Source: CALBZE01 sp036381255 (lineage in GTDB: Bacteria > Gemmatimonadota > Gemmatimonadetes > Longimicrobiales > RSA9). Taken from it: a stretch of 64,000 nt of DNA. Where the stretch lies: contig DASVDG010000106.1 in assembly GCA_036381255.1 (NCBI GenBank), positions 1 to 64,000 on the forward strand, given 5' to 3'. Each line of letters begins with the position of its first letter. Within the stretch, counting starts at the first letter, position 1. Positions 34,725 through 42,898 of this stretch are shown one piece after another. A program made the position numbers and the translations under genes. The notes under the pieces are model-generated. The model was not told where the DNA came from and did not search any database. It saw only the letters and a program-made list of their open reading frames with translations.

Positions 34725-34786
34725 TTATCCCCCTTGGCAGAGTGTTCGCCCCAAGGATGGTTTGTTTCCGGTCCTATTTGAGAAGG

Positions 34787-36715
34787 CTAGATTAGCGAGG
34801 TCGACCAACTGTGTGCCCGGCGTCCTGAGTGTAAGGCATCCTCAATCCCCTCCATCGCAATGCGGCGGATGTCGTCCGGCGAATGCGAGGAAGTAACCTC
34901 GAAGTGGACGCTAAGGTGCGTATCCCCGTAAGTAACGCTTGTGGTACTCCCGCCGCCGCCCCCGCTCATGGGGCGGTAGGTCGGGACGCGGAACGAGCTA
35001 GGCAGATTCAGGAGGCGGCTTTCCGGGTTTAGGAGGGCATCGGTCTGGCCCTTAATCGCGGAAATCGTTTCCTTCTGGACCCTCTCGATTGCTTCCAACT
35101 GGCGAACAATCGGGGTTTGTGCCTGCCTCTCCTTTTCCTTGTCGTCGCCGCCGAACAAGTCCCCAACGAGTCCGCCGAGCATCGCGCCGACGCCGGGGAT
35201 TAGGAAGTTACCGGCCAGCCCGCCGAGCAAGCTACCGATCCCCCCGCCAACTGCCCCGGCCAACTTCTCCGATAGCATCAACTCATCGTCCAAGACCTTT
35301 GCGGCCTTGCTACCGATGTCGGCCCCCGGCCCGCTCGGCGTCTTGGGGAGTAGTGCGGCGACCGATTCGGTCAGGTCCATTAGGTTGCGCTGCTTCGCCA
35401 ACTGCTTGTCTACCGCGTCTAGCTCCCGCCGCCGCGCCTTGACTAGCTCGCGCCGGGCATCCAAGAGCTTTACCGATTGGAGCCATTCCGCCGCCGTTAG
35501 CTCCCCCGCCCTGCGCATGGCGGATAGGCGTTCCGCTTCGATGCTCAGCAAGCGGAGTTGGTGTTCTTCCTCAAGTGCCCGTCGCTGCGCATCCGATCCA
35601 GTAAGGGAAATGCTCCGAAGGGCCACGGTATAGCGAAGGTTTTCCCACTCCTCCTTTAGCCCGTCGAAGTAGCTTCGGGCAGTCGCCCGGCCCGCCTCGT
35701 TGGCTTCCCCGTTGGTCTGCCCGCCAGTGGGGAGCACAGGAGGAACGTAAGCCGGTGTGCTGCTCGCGCTCTTGATCTCCTCGATCATCTCGCGCCAAGC
35801 CGTAACTTGGTGCTGGATCTCCTGCCGTCCCGCTTGAAAGTTGCCCTGTAGGGCGAGGATTCCGGCGTTCCAGAGGGCTGGAATGAAGGCAAGGGAAGCG
35901 CCGAGCATCTGCACGCCCTGAATGGCCTTCTGCACCCATTCGACGAGCGTGGTAACAACGGGGATGATGGCCACGAGCGCGGGCTTTAGCGCCTCGCCCA
36001 ACGCGGCCTGTGTCTGCTCGATACTCTGCGCAAGAAGGAACTGTTGTCCCTGCGAGGATTTCAGCCAACGCGCGTACTCCCCCCGCACCTTGGCCCCGTC
36101 CTGCATCGCCGCGTTTAGCAGGGCTTGCGCCTTCTGCTGATCCGTCAACCGGCCAACGGTCGTACCGATGGACGCGGCAAACTCCTTGTAAATCTCAGAC
36201 GGGTTCTTCCCGAACAGCTTATCCGTGCCCTCGTCAATGCCTAGAATGGCTTGCTGTACGGCTTGCAACGTCTGCGAGGCGTCGAGGCCACGGGCTGCGC
36301 CGATGTCGAGGAAGGCCGCAAGACCCGCCGACGCTTGGCCAACGTCGCCCGCCTTGGTGGCCAGCTTCGTTAGCTCGATGGTCAGCCCGTTGGCCGCAAC
36401 GGTGTTTAGCTTGAATTGCGCTTGAGCGGATGCCGATACGGATTGCAGGAACTCCAACTCCGTTCCGGTCAGCTTCGCCGTAGCGGCAAGCTGGCTGTTG
36501 GCCCGCTCGTACCGATTGGCAACGCTGATGGCTGATCCAAGAGCCGCCGTCAACGTGCCGAGTGCCAGCACGTTGGTAAGCGTGTTCCTGCGGAATCGCT
36601 GGATGTCCTTCTCGAAGGTGTTCAGGTTCCTCCGGGCATTGGCGAGCCCCCGGCGGAAGTCCTCTGTTTCCGCCGTTAGTCTGACCCTCAAGTTGCCAAG
36701 TAGCTTGCCCGCCAT
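34787..36715 (-). CDS. Phage tail tape measure protein
   Basis: A 642-residue protein with the start GKLLGNLRVRLTAETEDFRRGLANARRNLN, typical of tape measure proteins, followed by long helical stretches (SSSNRYERANSQLAATAKL-type, QQKAQALLNAAMQDGAKV) and hydrophobic/glycine-rich membrane-like segments near residues 475-515 (GGIGSLLGGLAGNFLIPG, GAMLGGLVGDLFGG). The tape measure sets tail length; this one is short, so the tail would also be short. It starts 4 bp behind the stop of the frameshifted chaperone. It is the last recognisable structural gene; tail-tip genes that should follow are absent. Confidence 0.85.
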   Translation of the reverse strand: MAGKLLGNLRVRLTAETEDFRRGLANARRNLNTFEKDIQRFRRNTLTNVLALGTLTAALGSAISVANRYERANSQLAATAKLTGTELEFLQSVSASAQAQFKLNTVAANGLTIELTKLATKAGDVGQASAGLAAFLDIGAARGLDASQTLQAVQQAILGIDEGTDKLFGKNPSEIYKEFAASIGTTVGRLTDQQKAQALLNAAMQDGAKVRGEYARWLKSSQGQQFLLAQSIEQTQAALGEALKPALVAIIPVVTTLVEWVQKAIQGVQMLGASLAFIPALWNAGILALQGNFQAGRQEIQHQVTAWREMIEEIKSASSTPAYVPPVLPTGGQTNGEANEAGRATARSYFDGLKEEWENLRYTVALRSISLTGSDAQRRALEEEHQLRLLSIEAERLSAMRRAGELTAAEWLQSVKLLDARRELVKARRRELDAVDKQLAKQRNLMDLTESVAALLPKTPSGPGADIGSKAAKVLDDELMLSEKLAGAVGGGIGSLLGGLAGNFLIPGVGAMLGGLVGDLFGGDDKEKERQAQTPIVRQLEAIERVQKETISAIKGQTDALLNPESRLLNLPSSFRVPTYRPMSGGGGGSTTSVTYGDTHLSVHFEVTSSHSPDDIRRIAMEGIEDALHSGRRAHSWSTSLI

Positions 36716-36719
36716 ACCC

Positions 36720-37240
36720 TTACCTTCCTCTCCTCGCGCGTGCGGCTTCCGCCTTCGCTACGAGATCGCGCTTCTTCTGCTCATCGCCTTCAATGCTGTA
36801 AAGGGCCATCCAAAGCCCTAGCTCCCGGCTATCCGCGTTTTCAAAAAGCTGTTTAAGCGTCATGTGGAGGGTTCGCGCTAACTCCATGTAGAAGCGAAGT
36901 CGCGGTTCCTCCCTCAGTCGCCTTTTCCCGCCTCAATCGCCTCGTCAGTCAGGGCGTTGAAGTGGAGCGCGGCAGTAACGATGCGCTCAAGCGCCTGCCC
37001 GTGCTTCTTCGACAGGGCGTCAACGTCCTTCTGCGAAAACAGCCGCTCGCCCCTCTCATCCACGACGCAAAGCGCCACGATGGAAGCCCGGCTAACGCTG
37101 TCCTTGGCAATCATCCGCTCTAGCTGGTCCCGCTCCGAACCCGTCAGGGCACGAACGAAAACGCTGCCCTTCCACTCGGGGACGAAAACCTCCTCGCGCG
37201 GGAGATCATCCATGCCTAGAATCTGCTCTCTCGTAAGCAT
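36720..37240 (-). CDS. Tail assembly chaperone, extended form made by -1 frameshift (gpGT-like)
   Basis: The 108-residue upstream frame ends GAGGCGGGAAAAGGCGACTGA. A slip of -1 on GGGAAAA opens a second frame that runs without stop for 67 codons (RRLREEPRLRFYMELARTLH..., ending ARARRGR) and stops at TAA 36720-36722, 4 bp before the tape-measure ATG. The joined product is 173 residues. This G/GT arrangement is conserved in long-tailed phages, where both forms chaperone the tape measure. The extension motif FYMELARTLHMTLKQL resembles the T domain of other phages. Confidence 0.85.
36914..37240 (-). CDS. Tail assembly chaperone, short form (gpG-like)
   Basis: A 108-residue acidic protein (LTREQILGMDDLPREEVFVPEWKG, ALTGSERDQLERM, ALCVVDERGERLF, ALTDEAIEAGKGD). 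The mid-part VVDERGERLFSQKDVDAL.KKHG is common in tail chaperones located between tail tube and tape measure. It begins 10 bp after the tail tube stop and is read through by frameshifting at its penultimate codons. It binds the tape measure during tail assembly and is not in the virion. Confidence 0.85.
   Translation of the reverse strand: MLTREQILGMDDLPREEVFVPEWKGSVFVRALTGSERDQLERMIAKDSVSRASIVALCVVDERGERLFSQKDVDALSKKHGQALERIVTAALHFNALTDEAIEAGKGD
36923..36929 (-). promoter_or_regulatory. Programmed -1 frameshift slippery site GGGAAAA
   Basis: On the minus strand G GGA AAA sits in the X XXY YYZ phase relative to the chaperone frame, three codons before its TGA. A -1 slip joins an open 67-codon frame. 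Position and phase match the canonical phage tail chaperone frameshift. Confidence 0.85.
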
Positions 37241-37249
37241 GTGCCCTCC

Positions 37250-37660
37250 TTAGACCGAAGCCGGGGCGGTGTCGCGGATTAGATCACCCGCCGAAACGAC
37301 AGTCAGGGAAACCGTGTGCGCCTCGCCAACGCCGCCATCAATCGGGGCGTACTCGGTAACGAGTGCCATTCCGCAGTAACCGGGATTGGTGGGGCTGCGC
37401 TCGCCCGACGTGGGGCGAACTTCAACGGGGACCGTGGTGCCGACCAAATCAAAAAAGTCGCCCGTAACGGCTTCGTCTGCGTTGAACTCAAACGACATCG
37501 ACCAATCCTTCGTGCCGCCGATGTGCTGGCGCGTAGCCGACCCAAAAGGCGTTACCTCAATGGCCTCAGCCGAATAGCTAATGGCCACGTTTGTACCCTG
37601 ACCCGAAACAACAACATCATTAATGGAGATATAACAGTCGGTAAGGACCATCTGCGCCAT
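37250..37660 (-). CDS. Major tail tube protein
   Basis: A 136-residue beta-rich protein (DCYISINDVVVSGQGTNVAI, SYSAEAIEVTPFGSATRQ, DWSMSFEFNADEA, FFDLVGTTVPVEVRPTSGE). The EVTPFG..TR....G.KDWS..FE pattern is characteristic of siphophage tail tube subunits. ATG 37660 is preceded by CCGGAGGATATTCAC. It is the first gene of a unit that starts behind a terminator and the 32-bp promoter-like motif, consistent with high and separate expression. Confidence 0.85.
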   Translation of the reverse strand: MAQMVLTDCYISINDVVVSGQGTNVAISYSAEAIEVTPFGSATRQHIGGTKDWSMSFEFNADEAVTGDFFDLVGTTVPVEVRPTSGERSPTNPGYCGMALVTEYAPIDGGVGEAHTVSLTVVSAGDLIRDTAPASV

Positions 37661-37705
37661 GTGAATATCCTCCGGATTACGTCATTGGTGTGACCTCCTG
37701 TCCCG

Positions 37706-37737
37706 TTTAAGTCCTTGCCGGAGCCCCAAAAGCGCAG
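37706..37737 (-). promoter_or_regulatory. 32-bp promoter-like motif, copy 1 (tail tube unit)
   Basis: On the minus strand CTGCGCTTTTG begins at 37737 and AAGGACTTAAA ends at 37706, the same 32-bp frame as the other three copies. It lies 45 bp before the tail tube ATG and just downstream of a terminator. A two-codon reading frame (ATG ACG TAA, 37678-37686) behind its own AGGAGG lies in the leader. Confidence 0.65.
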
Positions 37738-37746
37738 TTTACAGAT

Positions 37747-37778
37747 AAAAAAAAACCGGCCCCTTTATGGGGCCGGTT
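37747..37778 (-). terminator. Intrinsic terminator splitting head and tail units
   Basis: AACCGGCCCC (37754-37763) pairs with GGGGCCGGTT (37769-37778) across TTTAT. On the minus strand the stem is followed by a run of nine T (37747-37755). It lies 23 bp after the DUF3168 gene and ends transcription of the head/connector genes before copy 1 of the promoter-like motif. Confidence 0.9.
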
Positions 37779-37800
37779 ATACGCTTACTGATCCCGGTAA

Positions 37801-38181
37801 CTAGGGAGATAACAGTAAGAACGTGAAGTCTTGTATTACGCGACGCGCCTGCGTTTCGCTCTCATACGTTTCGATTTCATTATCGAGGAGAACATCGAGA
37901 ACCCGCGTTCCGCCTACCGTCCCTTTGAACCGGCTGAGCTGAGTTTCGACTTCTCCGGCCAAGGTGCGAGCTTCCGCATAGCTCCGGCCCCAACTGTTGA
38001 TTTGGACCCGTACCCGGATGATCGCGCCATCTTGGCCCATTGCGTGAGTGCGAACGGAAGAAATCTGCTGGTAAGTGACCGCCGGGAAGGTGGCGTCCTG
38101 CGGAAGAACTAGAGGGAAGATCCGGCTTCCCGCCGCCGTTTGATTGACCAACCGGGAGAAGATTACCGCGCCCGCGTTCAT
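37801..38181 (-). CDS. Tail completion/terminator protein (DUF3168)
   Basis: A 126-residue protein: AGAVIFSRLVNQTAAGSRIFPLVLPQDATFPAVTYQQIS, then INSWGRSYAEARTLAGEVETQL. The PAVTY..IS and A..LA..V...L pattern is that of DUF3168 proteins found between connector and tail tube genes in HK97-like phages; they cap or complete the tail. It overlaps the upstream gp10-like gene by 4 bp (ATGA type), and its stop is followed by the terminator at 37747-37778. Confidence 0.8.
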   Translation of the reverse strand: MNAGAVIFSRLVNQTAAGSRIFPLVLPQDATFPAVTYQQISSVRTHAMGQDGAIIRVRVQINSWGRSYAEARTLAGEVETQLSRFKGTVGGTRVLDVLLDNEIETYESETQARRVIQDFTFLLLSP

Positions 38182-38579
38182 GCTAGCACCGCCTCTAGTG
38201 CATCGAACAAGGCATCTTCAACCGCCTTCGCGGCCTCGTCTGCCTTCGCGTCGAGTGCGGGACGCAGGAAGGGTTGAGCGGCCATCTTCTCGGTGCCAAG
38301 CTCGATAAGCCGCCCGTACCATTCTTTTCGGGCCGGTGCAATGTTGAACTGTGCCCGGCCCTGCTGCGTCCGGTGCACCTCAACGTCAATCCCTTCTGCC
38401 AACGCGCCCGTATCCTTCGGGGCCAACCGCTTGGCCTCGTCGCGGATGACTTCGGCCCCCTTCTCAGCGGCATTGCGTAGGATCTTCCCGGTAGCACGAT
38501 CCCCCACGCTGCGCAGTGCCTCGTTTAGCTCCTCGAAGCCCGCAAGATGGGCAATCGGGTTCTTCCTTCTCCTCGCCAT
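38178..38579 (-). CDS. HK97 gp10-like head-tail joining/tail component
   Basis: A 133-residue basic protein with FEELNEALRSVGDRATGKILRNAAEKGAEVIRDEAKRLAPKDTGALAEGI, the HK97 gp10 signature (AKRLAPKDTGAL), and WYGRLIELGTEKMAAQPFLRPAL near the end. Such proteins sit at the head-tail junction. Start and stop overlap the neighbouring genes by 1 and 4 bases, indicating a coupled operon. Confidence 0.88.
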   Translation of the reverse strand: MARRRKNPIAHLAGFEELNEALRSVGDRATGKILRNAAEKGAEVIRDEAKRLAPKDTGALAEGIDVEVHRTQQGRAQFNIAPARKEWYGRLIELGTEKMAAQPFLRPALDAKADEAAKAVEDALFDALEAVLA

Positions 38580-38899
38580 TATCCTACCCTCTTGGCCATG
38601 ATGATTAGCTCCCGCCTACGGCCTTCGGGATCTTGCGGCGGGCTTACGATCTTGTAGGCGAGGCCATCCGACAGAATGCGCATTTTCGGGCTAATGCCTT
38701 CGATGTAGCGCAGCCGGAAGCGGGTTGTAACTTCCGAAAGCGTCTGCTTTGCAGCGAAGTATTCCCGGCCCGCCAGATCCTCCCGGCTGGCCCATGCTTC
38801 CGCGAACGTGGCCCAATCCTCGACCGGCTCCCCGTACTCGTTCTGAGCGGAAACGGGATGCTCAATCGTAATCCGGTGCCGCAGCCTTCCCGCCAGCAT
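38579..38899 (-). CDS. Head-tail adaptor (SPP1 gp16/HK97 gp9-like)
   Basis: A 106-residue protein from ATG 38899, which overlaps the upstream stop as TGATG. It reads AGRLRHRITIEHPVSAQNEYGEPVEDWATFAEAWASREDLAGREYFAA, then RYIEGISPKMRIL and YKIVSPPQDPEGRRRELI; the RI.IE....QNEYGE....W......WA pattern is the phage head-tail joining (gp16) family. An in-frame start 7 codons earlier exists but would overlap more of the upstream gene. Confidence 0.88.
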   Translation of the reverse strand: MLAGRLRHRITIEHPVSAQNEYGEPVEDWATFAEAWASREDLAGREYFAAKQTLSEVTTRFRLRYIEGISPKMRILSDGLAYKIVSPPQDPEGRRRELIIMAKRVG

Positions 38900-39441
38900 C
38901 AAAACACCCGGTACGGCCAAAGGAGTAGCCCAACCGCTTCGTTCTCTTGGAGCTTGTGGGGCGTCTGGCTCTCCCGGTTCTCGTACAGACCGCCGACGAG
39001 AAGCAGGATGGCGGAACGGATCGCGAAAGGCGTTTCCCCGGTCGGATAGCCGCAGGTAAAGCGAACCTTGACCGCATTGGGTGCGGCTCGGGCTGCGGGC
39101 CAGTGCGAGCCGTAGTCGGGGAGAACTCGCCCCCGTACCGTGTCAAGCTCGAAGTCCTCGAAGCTCTGCTCTACTCCGTTGGGATCGGTGTAGCTGATGC
39201 GCTCGACGCTGCGCAGAGGCGGGCGGGGAAGGTCAATCGGGCCAGCGGGAAAGGCATCGAGGGTTAGCTCATACGTCGCGGGTTCCAACTGTCGGCCCGT
39301 GATCGTTTCGGCTACGTCTGTGCCCGTGCCGATCAATGTCTCGATGTAGGCGTCCTCAGCATCATCGATGATCCGAAGATGCTGCTTCGCCTCATCAAGT
39401 GTGACAGGGTACTGAATCGGTGGGGTTACTAGCTGAATCAT
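38899..39441 (-). CDS. Head-tail connector protein (HK97 gp6-like)
   Basis: A 180-residue protein from ATG 39441, preceded by GCGAGGAAGT. It begins IQLVTPPIQYPVTLDEAKQHLRIIDDAEDAYIETLI, the typical gp6-like start (P.TL.EAK.HLRI...DED..I..LI), then ISYTDPNGVEQSF and VRFTCGYPTGE..P..IR.A.LLLVG.LYENRE. It forms the adaptor ring between portal and tail. The longer open frame upstream of this ATG lacks a ribosome binding site. Confidence 0.88.
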   Translation of the reverse strand: MIQLVTPPIQYPVTLDEAKQHLRIIDDAEDAYIETLIGTGTDVAETITGRQLEPATYELTLDAFPAGPIDLPRPPLRSVERISYTDPNGVEQSFEDFELDTVRGRVLPDYGSHWPAARAAPNAVKVRFTCGYPTGETPFAIRSAILLLVGGLYENRESQTPHKLQENEAVGLLLWPYRVF

Positions 39442-39537
39442 ACTTCCTCGCCTTGAGCTAAGAGCGCCCAAGGGCCGGTGCACCGATGAAGGATCTAATG
39501 GGGTGATGCACCGGACACCTTGGGACGCCCGGAGAGT

Positions 39538-40767
39538 TTACGCAGCGGCCATCTGGAGGCACTTGACCGGGTTGGTGCCCGCGTCAACGAGCCGCGAGTC
39601 GTGCCGCGAGAACGCCACGAAGGCAACCGCGTCCTGCTCTGCGTACCGCTCGTCAAGACGACGAAGCACGATCTCCCGCACGTCACGGATGATGAACTTC
39701 GAGATATTCCCGAACAGGATGGGCTTTGCACCGGCACCAATGGCGGGCATGTCGTCGTTGACGACGTACTCGTAACCGAGAATGGTATCCGGGGCGTTGC
39801 CGATCATGCCCGGCTGCCAAATGAGCTTGCCATCATCGTCGCGGAGCTTCTTTAGCTCGCGGAGCGTCGAATCCGCAAAGACCCACTTGGCCCCGTGCCG
39901 ATACTCGCGGTTAACCGAGTGCTCCATATCAACAAGCTCGTCGTAGGTGATCGCCGTAGCCGTCGCGGCCTCGATGCCGAGCGAAGCGGCGGTAAGAATG
40001 CCCTGCGGCTCGGCAACGCCGCTGCCAACAGTGAAATGGCGATTGGTGACGCGGCCAATGCGCGTACCGAGCGCCCCGCCGATCTCCTCAGCCAGATCAA
40101 CCGCGCTGTCCTGTAGAAGCTCGGAGCTAACGAGAATGAGGTCAGACGTGTACTTGTAGGCACCGAACGTGACCGACCCGAACGTAAGCTCGGAGTTACC
40201 AACGGCGACGTTCTCGCCGATGATGCGGCCCTCGCTCGCGGTGTCGTTCAGAGTGGGCCACGGGAGATCGGCACCCGTCGACGTGCGGACGATCCGCGCC
40301 GCCTGTCGCGCGCCGCCATAGCCGAGAAGCGCAACCTCAAGCTCCCGGTGGAAATCCGGGGCAACCGTGTAGCCGCCAAGCGCCGGGGTACCAATGCCCT
40401 GTGCCCGCTGCTCCCACGAACGAACATCCTCGCCGGGGCGAATGCTCTTGCTGGCCAGATTGAACACCATGTCACGGCTTCCCGACGTGCCAAGAAGCCA
40501 GTTGCGAAGCTCGGCGTTCTGATCGCCCGTCGAACGGAAATCCGGAGTCATGCGGCCCCGCGAAGTCTCAAGCGCCCGCTCCTCCTCCTGTAGCCGCTCC
40601 ATGCGGTCCATCGTGGCTTTGAGGCTGTCGGCCTCATCCATCCACTTATCCCACGAACGGGTTTCCTCGTCCGACATGGTGCGGCCCTCAGCCTCTACCT
40701 TGTCCATGATCGCGCGGGCCTGCTCAACCGCTCGCGCTCGCTTCTCGCGTAGCTCCTTAATGGTCAT
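39538..40767 (-). CDS. Major capsid protein, HK97 family
   Basis: A 409-residue protein. Residues 1-90 (IKELREKRARAVEQARAIMDK, SWDKWMDEADSLKATMDRM) form the coiled-coil scaffold domain removed by the protease. The HK97 fold follows: GGYTVAPDFHRELEVAL, FGAYKYTSDLILVSSELLQDSAVDLAEEIGGALG, HFTVGSGVAEPQGIL, YELVDMEHSVNREYRHGAKW-like, and LFGNISKFIIRDVREIVLRR with QDAVAFVAFSRHDSRLVDAGT near the end. ATG 40767 (MTIKEL) follows GGAGATGGTGAGT and was preferred to the frame start at 40839. It lies 46 bp behind copy 2 of the promoter-like motif. Confidence 0.93.
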   Translation of the reverse strand: MTIKELREKRARAVEQARAIMDKVEAEGRTMSDEETRSWDKWMDEADSLKATMDRMERLQEEERALETSRGRMTPDFRSTGDQNAELRNWLLGTSGSRDMVFNLASKSIRPGEDVRSWEQRAQGIGTPALGGYTVAPDFHRELEVALLGYGGARQAARIVRTSTGADLPWPTLNDTASEGRIIGENVAVGNSELTFGSVTFGAYKYTSDLILVSSELLQDSAVDLAEEIGGALGTRIGRVTNRHFTVGSGVAEPQGILTAASLGIEAATATAITYDELVDMEHSVNREYRHGAKWVFADSTLRELKKLRDDDGKLIWQPGMIGNAPDTILGYEYVVNDDMPAIGAGAKPILFGNISKFIIRDVREIVLRRLDERYAEQDAVAFVAFSRHDSRLVDAGTNPVKCLQMAAA

Positions 40768-40813
40768 ACTCACCATCTCCATTTGATTTTGTTGTAAGGA
40801 AAGGCTTCCTGTC

Positions 40814-40845
40814 TTTAGGTCTTTGTCACAGGCTCCCAAGCGCAG
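40814..40845 (-). promoter_or_regulatory. 32-bp promoter-like motif, copy 2 (capsid unit)
   Basis: On the minus strand CTGCGCTTGGG begins at 40845 and AAAGACCTAAA ends at 40814. It begins 5 bp after the protease stop and ends 46 bp before the capsid ATG. Upstream flank GAGATTTC..N3..GAAAAA is shared with copy 4. Confidence 0.65.
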
Positions 40846-40850
40846 TTTTT

Positions 40851-41405
40851 CTAGGAAATCTCTGCGAGGCGTAGCCGCATGCGGCGAAGTGTATGAGTGA
40901 GGTTCGCGGTGCGTGCTTCCTCAAGTGCCCGGACAGACACTTCCGTAGCAGGGTAGGCGGGATCAACAACGACGCTGACTTCCTTCAGCTGGATGCTGGA
41001 CAGGTAGCGGGTAGGCGGGGCCGTGCTCATGTCCATGCGAGCACCGCCGGGATAGGGCTTGAAGCGGAAGCTCATTCCTGCCACGTCGCCGCGCCGGACT
41101 AGCTCTAGGAGGTCGCGGGCATAGCTCGTGTTCGCCGGGTCGATCTCGACGTAAAGCCCGTGATCGTCGGGGCGGATCGTTAGCGTTCCATTGGTCGTGC
41201 GGCCTAGAACCTTGCCGGTGTCGTGCTCAACAAGGGCCAGTACGTCGGGGAACTCCTCAAGCGTCCTGTCAAATGCGCCGGGAAGGATGATCTCGCGGAA
41301 GCCCCCAAGATCATGGGAAGGGCTGTTAAAAACCGCCGCGTAACCGGATAGCTTCCCTTCATCCGTGGCCCGTAGCTCCGTACAAAAGCGTTTCTCAAAG
41401 GTCAT
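40851..41405 (-). CDS. HK97 family prohead protease
   Basis: A 184-residue serine protease of the U35 family: FEKRFCTELRATDEGKLSGYAAVFNSPSHDLGGFREIILPGAF, then LVEHDTGKVLGRTTNGTL with the catalytic His, VAGMSFRFKP with the catalytic Ser, and SVVVDPAYPATEVSVRAL. It matures the capsid by cutting off the scaffold domain. Its start overlaps the portal stop by 4 bp (ATGA). Confidence 0.93.
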   Translation of the reverse strand: MTFEKRFCTELRATDEGKLSGYAAVFNSPSHDLGGFREIILPGAFDRTLEEFPDVLALVEHDTGKVLGRTTNGTLTIRPDDHGLYVEIDPANTSYARDLLELVRRGDVAGMSFRFKPYPGGARMDMSTAPPTRYLSSIQLKEVSVVVDPAYPATEVSVRALEEARTANLTHTLRRMRLRLAEIS

Positions 41406-42607
41406 GCTGCTTCCTTTCCATCGCCGGATAGCGGGGCCGTGTTCAGCGGAACTCGGGGAGTGTCGCCGCCCTCGATCCGGTTCATGTTCTCCAACTCGCG
41501 AACCTCGTTGATCGTCAACGCGCCGATGTTGACCATTTCCCGGTAGTAGGCTGAACGTGCCGCACTATCGCCGCGAAGAAGCCCCTCTAGGACGAACTCC
41601 GCAAAGTGCGAACGGTCATCAAACAGCTTGTAATTGATCTCTTGCTCAATCCGGCGGGTCCAAGGCTCAATGCAGTGCGTTACATACTGGATGGACTGAT
41701 GCTCGATGTTAGAGAAGGTGGCGCGTTCCAGATCGCCAATAAGGTGGGGCGGGATTAGGAAGATTCGGGCAATCTCGGAAACGCTGAACTTCCGCGTCTC
41801 AAGGAACTGCGCATGCTCAGGAGGGACGCCCAACGGGTTCCACTGCATCCCTTCTTCAAGGATCGCGACCCGCTGCGCATTGGAAAGTCCGCCGTACAGC
41901 TTTTGCCAGCTTTCCCGCAGGTTCGCCGCGCCTTCGGGGCCTAGCTTGCCGGGATGTGTTAGAACGCCGCTCGGGGCCGCACCATTACCGAAGAATGACG
42001 CCCCGAACTCCTCCGTTGCCTTGGCCAGCCCGATGGAATTTCGGGCTAGGTCAATCGGGAAAAGCCCCGTGTGGCCATCAAGCGAAAAGCCGGGGATGTG
42101 AAGGATGTTCTCAGCGGGAAGCGGTACTTCCTGACCCTCTACGCGGACGATGTATACCTTCTCCCCGCCGATCCTCTCCCAACGAACGTTGGTCGGGAAC
42201 AGGGGCCAGAGGGCCACGGGATCGCCTCTCCCGTTGCGCTCAATCTCCGCGTAAGCATTCCCGTACAAGAGAAGGTGTGCCATCGTCATTTCACGCCAGA
42301 TGAACGACGACATCTCCGGGTTCGGCCTGCTATGGAGCAGGTCGTAAACCGGATGCTCTCGCGCCCGCTCCTTCCCCGCGTCGGTATGGCGATAGGTGAC
42401 AAGTGGAAGCGTGGCCACGGTTGAGGAGATCATCCGAACCGCAGCCCAAACCGTCGTTGTCTCTAGCGCATTCTCGGGAGTGACCCGAACGCCAGTCGTT
42501 GCCTTCCGCGCCCCGAAAGCATCCCACAGCCAATCGGCGGGAGCGGAAAGCGGAGTGCTCGGGTTGTTGAGGTTCCGCTTCTCAAACAGGGACGATAGCC
42601 AAGCCAT
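41402..42607 (-). CDS. Phage portal protein, HK97 family
   Basis: A 401-residue portal: VTPENALETTTVWAAVRMISSTVATLPLVTYR at the N-terminus, HPVYDLLHSRPNPEMSSFIWREMTMAHLLLYGNAYAEIERN, DIRPGFSLDGHTGL-like ILHIPGFSLDGHTGLFPIDLARNSIGLA, FFGNGAAPSGVLTHPG, and IPPHLIGDLERATFSNIEHQSIQYVTHCIEPW, all HK97-family portal blocks. The dodecameric portal forms the DNA channel of the capsid. It is followed by the overlapping protease gene and preceded by the 49-residue membrane protein gene. Confidence 0.95.
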   Translation of the reverse strand: MAWLSSLFEKRNLNNPSTPLSAPADWLWDAFGARKATTGVRVTPENALETTTVWAAVRMISSTVATLPLVTYRHTDAGKERAREHPVYDLLHSRPNPEMSSFIWREMTMAHLLLYGNAYAEIERNGRGDPVALWPLFPTNVRWERIGGEKVYIVRVEGQEVPLPAENILHIPGFSLDGHTGLFPIDLARNSIGLAKATEEFGASFFGNGAAPSGVLTHPGKLGPEGAANLRESWQKLYGGLSNAQRVAILEEGMQWNPLGVPPEHAQFLETRKFSVSEIARIFLIPPHLIGDLERATFSNIEHQSIQYVTHCIEPWTRRIEQEINYKLFDDRSHFAEFVLEGLLRGDSAARSAYYREMVNIGALTINEVRELENMNRIEGGDTPRVPLNTAPLSGDGKEAA

Positions 42608-42609
42608 GA

Positions 42610-42759
42610 TTAGCTATCTCCCTTCTTGGCGGTTAGCGCGGCCATTGCGAAACAGGTAGCGCCCGCCAGAATGAACGCGGCGGGAACGTAGATCATTCCC
42701 GCGCCCACAACGATTTGCGCAAGCCCAACTAGGGCCAGAATATCGTTAAATGTTGGCAT
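42610..42759 (-). CDS. Small two-TM phage membrane protein (49 aa)
   Basis: ATG 42759 is preceded by ACGGGGGATAAGCA. The product (TFNDILALVGLAQIVVGAGM, then YVPAAFILAGATCFAMAALTAKKGDS) has two hydrophobic segments with a tight turn. Small proteins of this shape just ahead of the portal gene are common in siphophages but have no established role. The gene ends 2 bp before the portal ATG and is the first of the unit under motif copy 3. Confidence 0.75.
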   Translation of the reverse strand: MPTFNDILALVGLAQIVVGAGMIYVPAAFILAGATCFAMAALTAKKGDS

Positions 42760-42794
42760 TGCTTATCCCCCGTAAACGGTTACGTCTTGCTGCC

Positions 42795-42826
42795 TTTAAG
42801 TCCTCGCCGGGGGGTCGAAAGCGCAG
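42795..42826 (-). promoter_or_regulatory. 32-bp promoter-like motif, copy 3 (portal unit)
   Basis: On the minus strand CTGCGCTTTCG begins at 42826 and GAGGACTTAAA ends at 42795, 35 bp before the ATG of the 49-residue protein. It lies in the gap to the divergent plus-strand zinc-ribbon gene. Confidence 0.65.
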
Positions 42827-42898
42827 GATATGAAGGGATTGCTTCCGGTTCTGCTTTCTTTTACCGTGATGGGAGGAATCCACTTACCGGAGGGAGCT

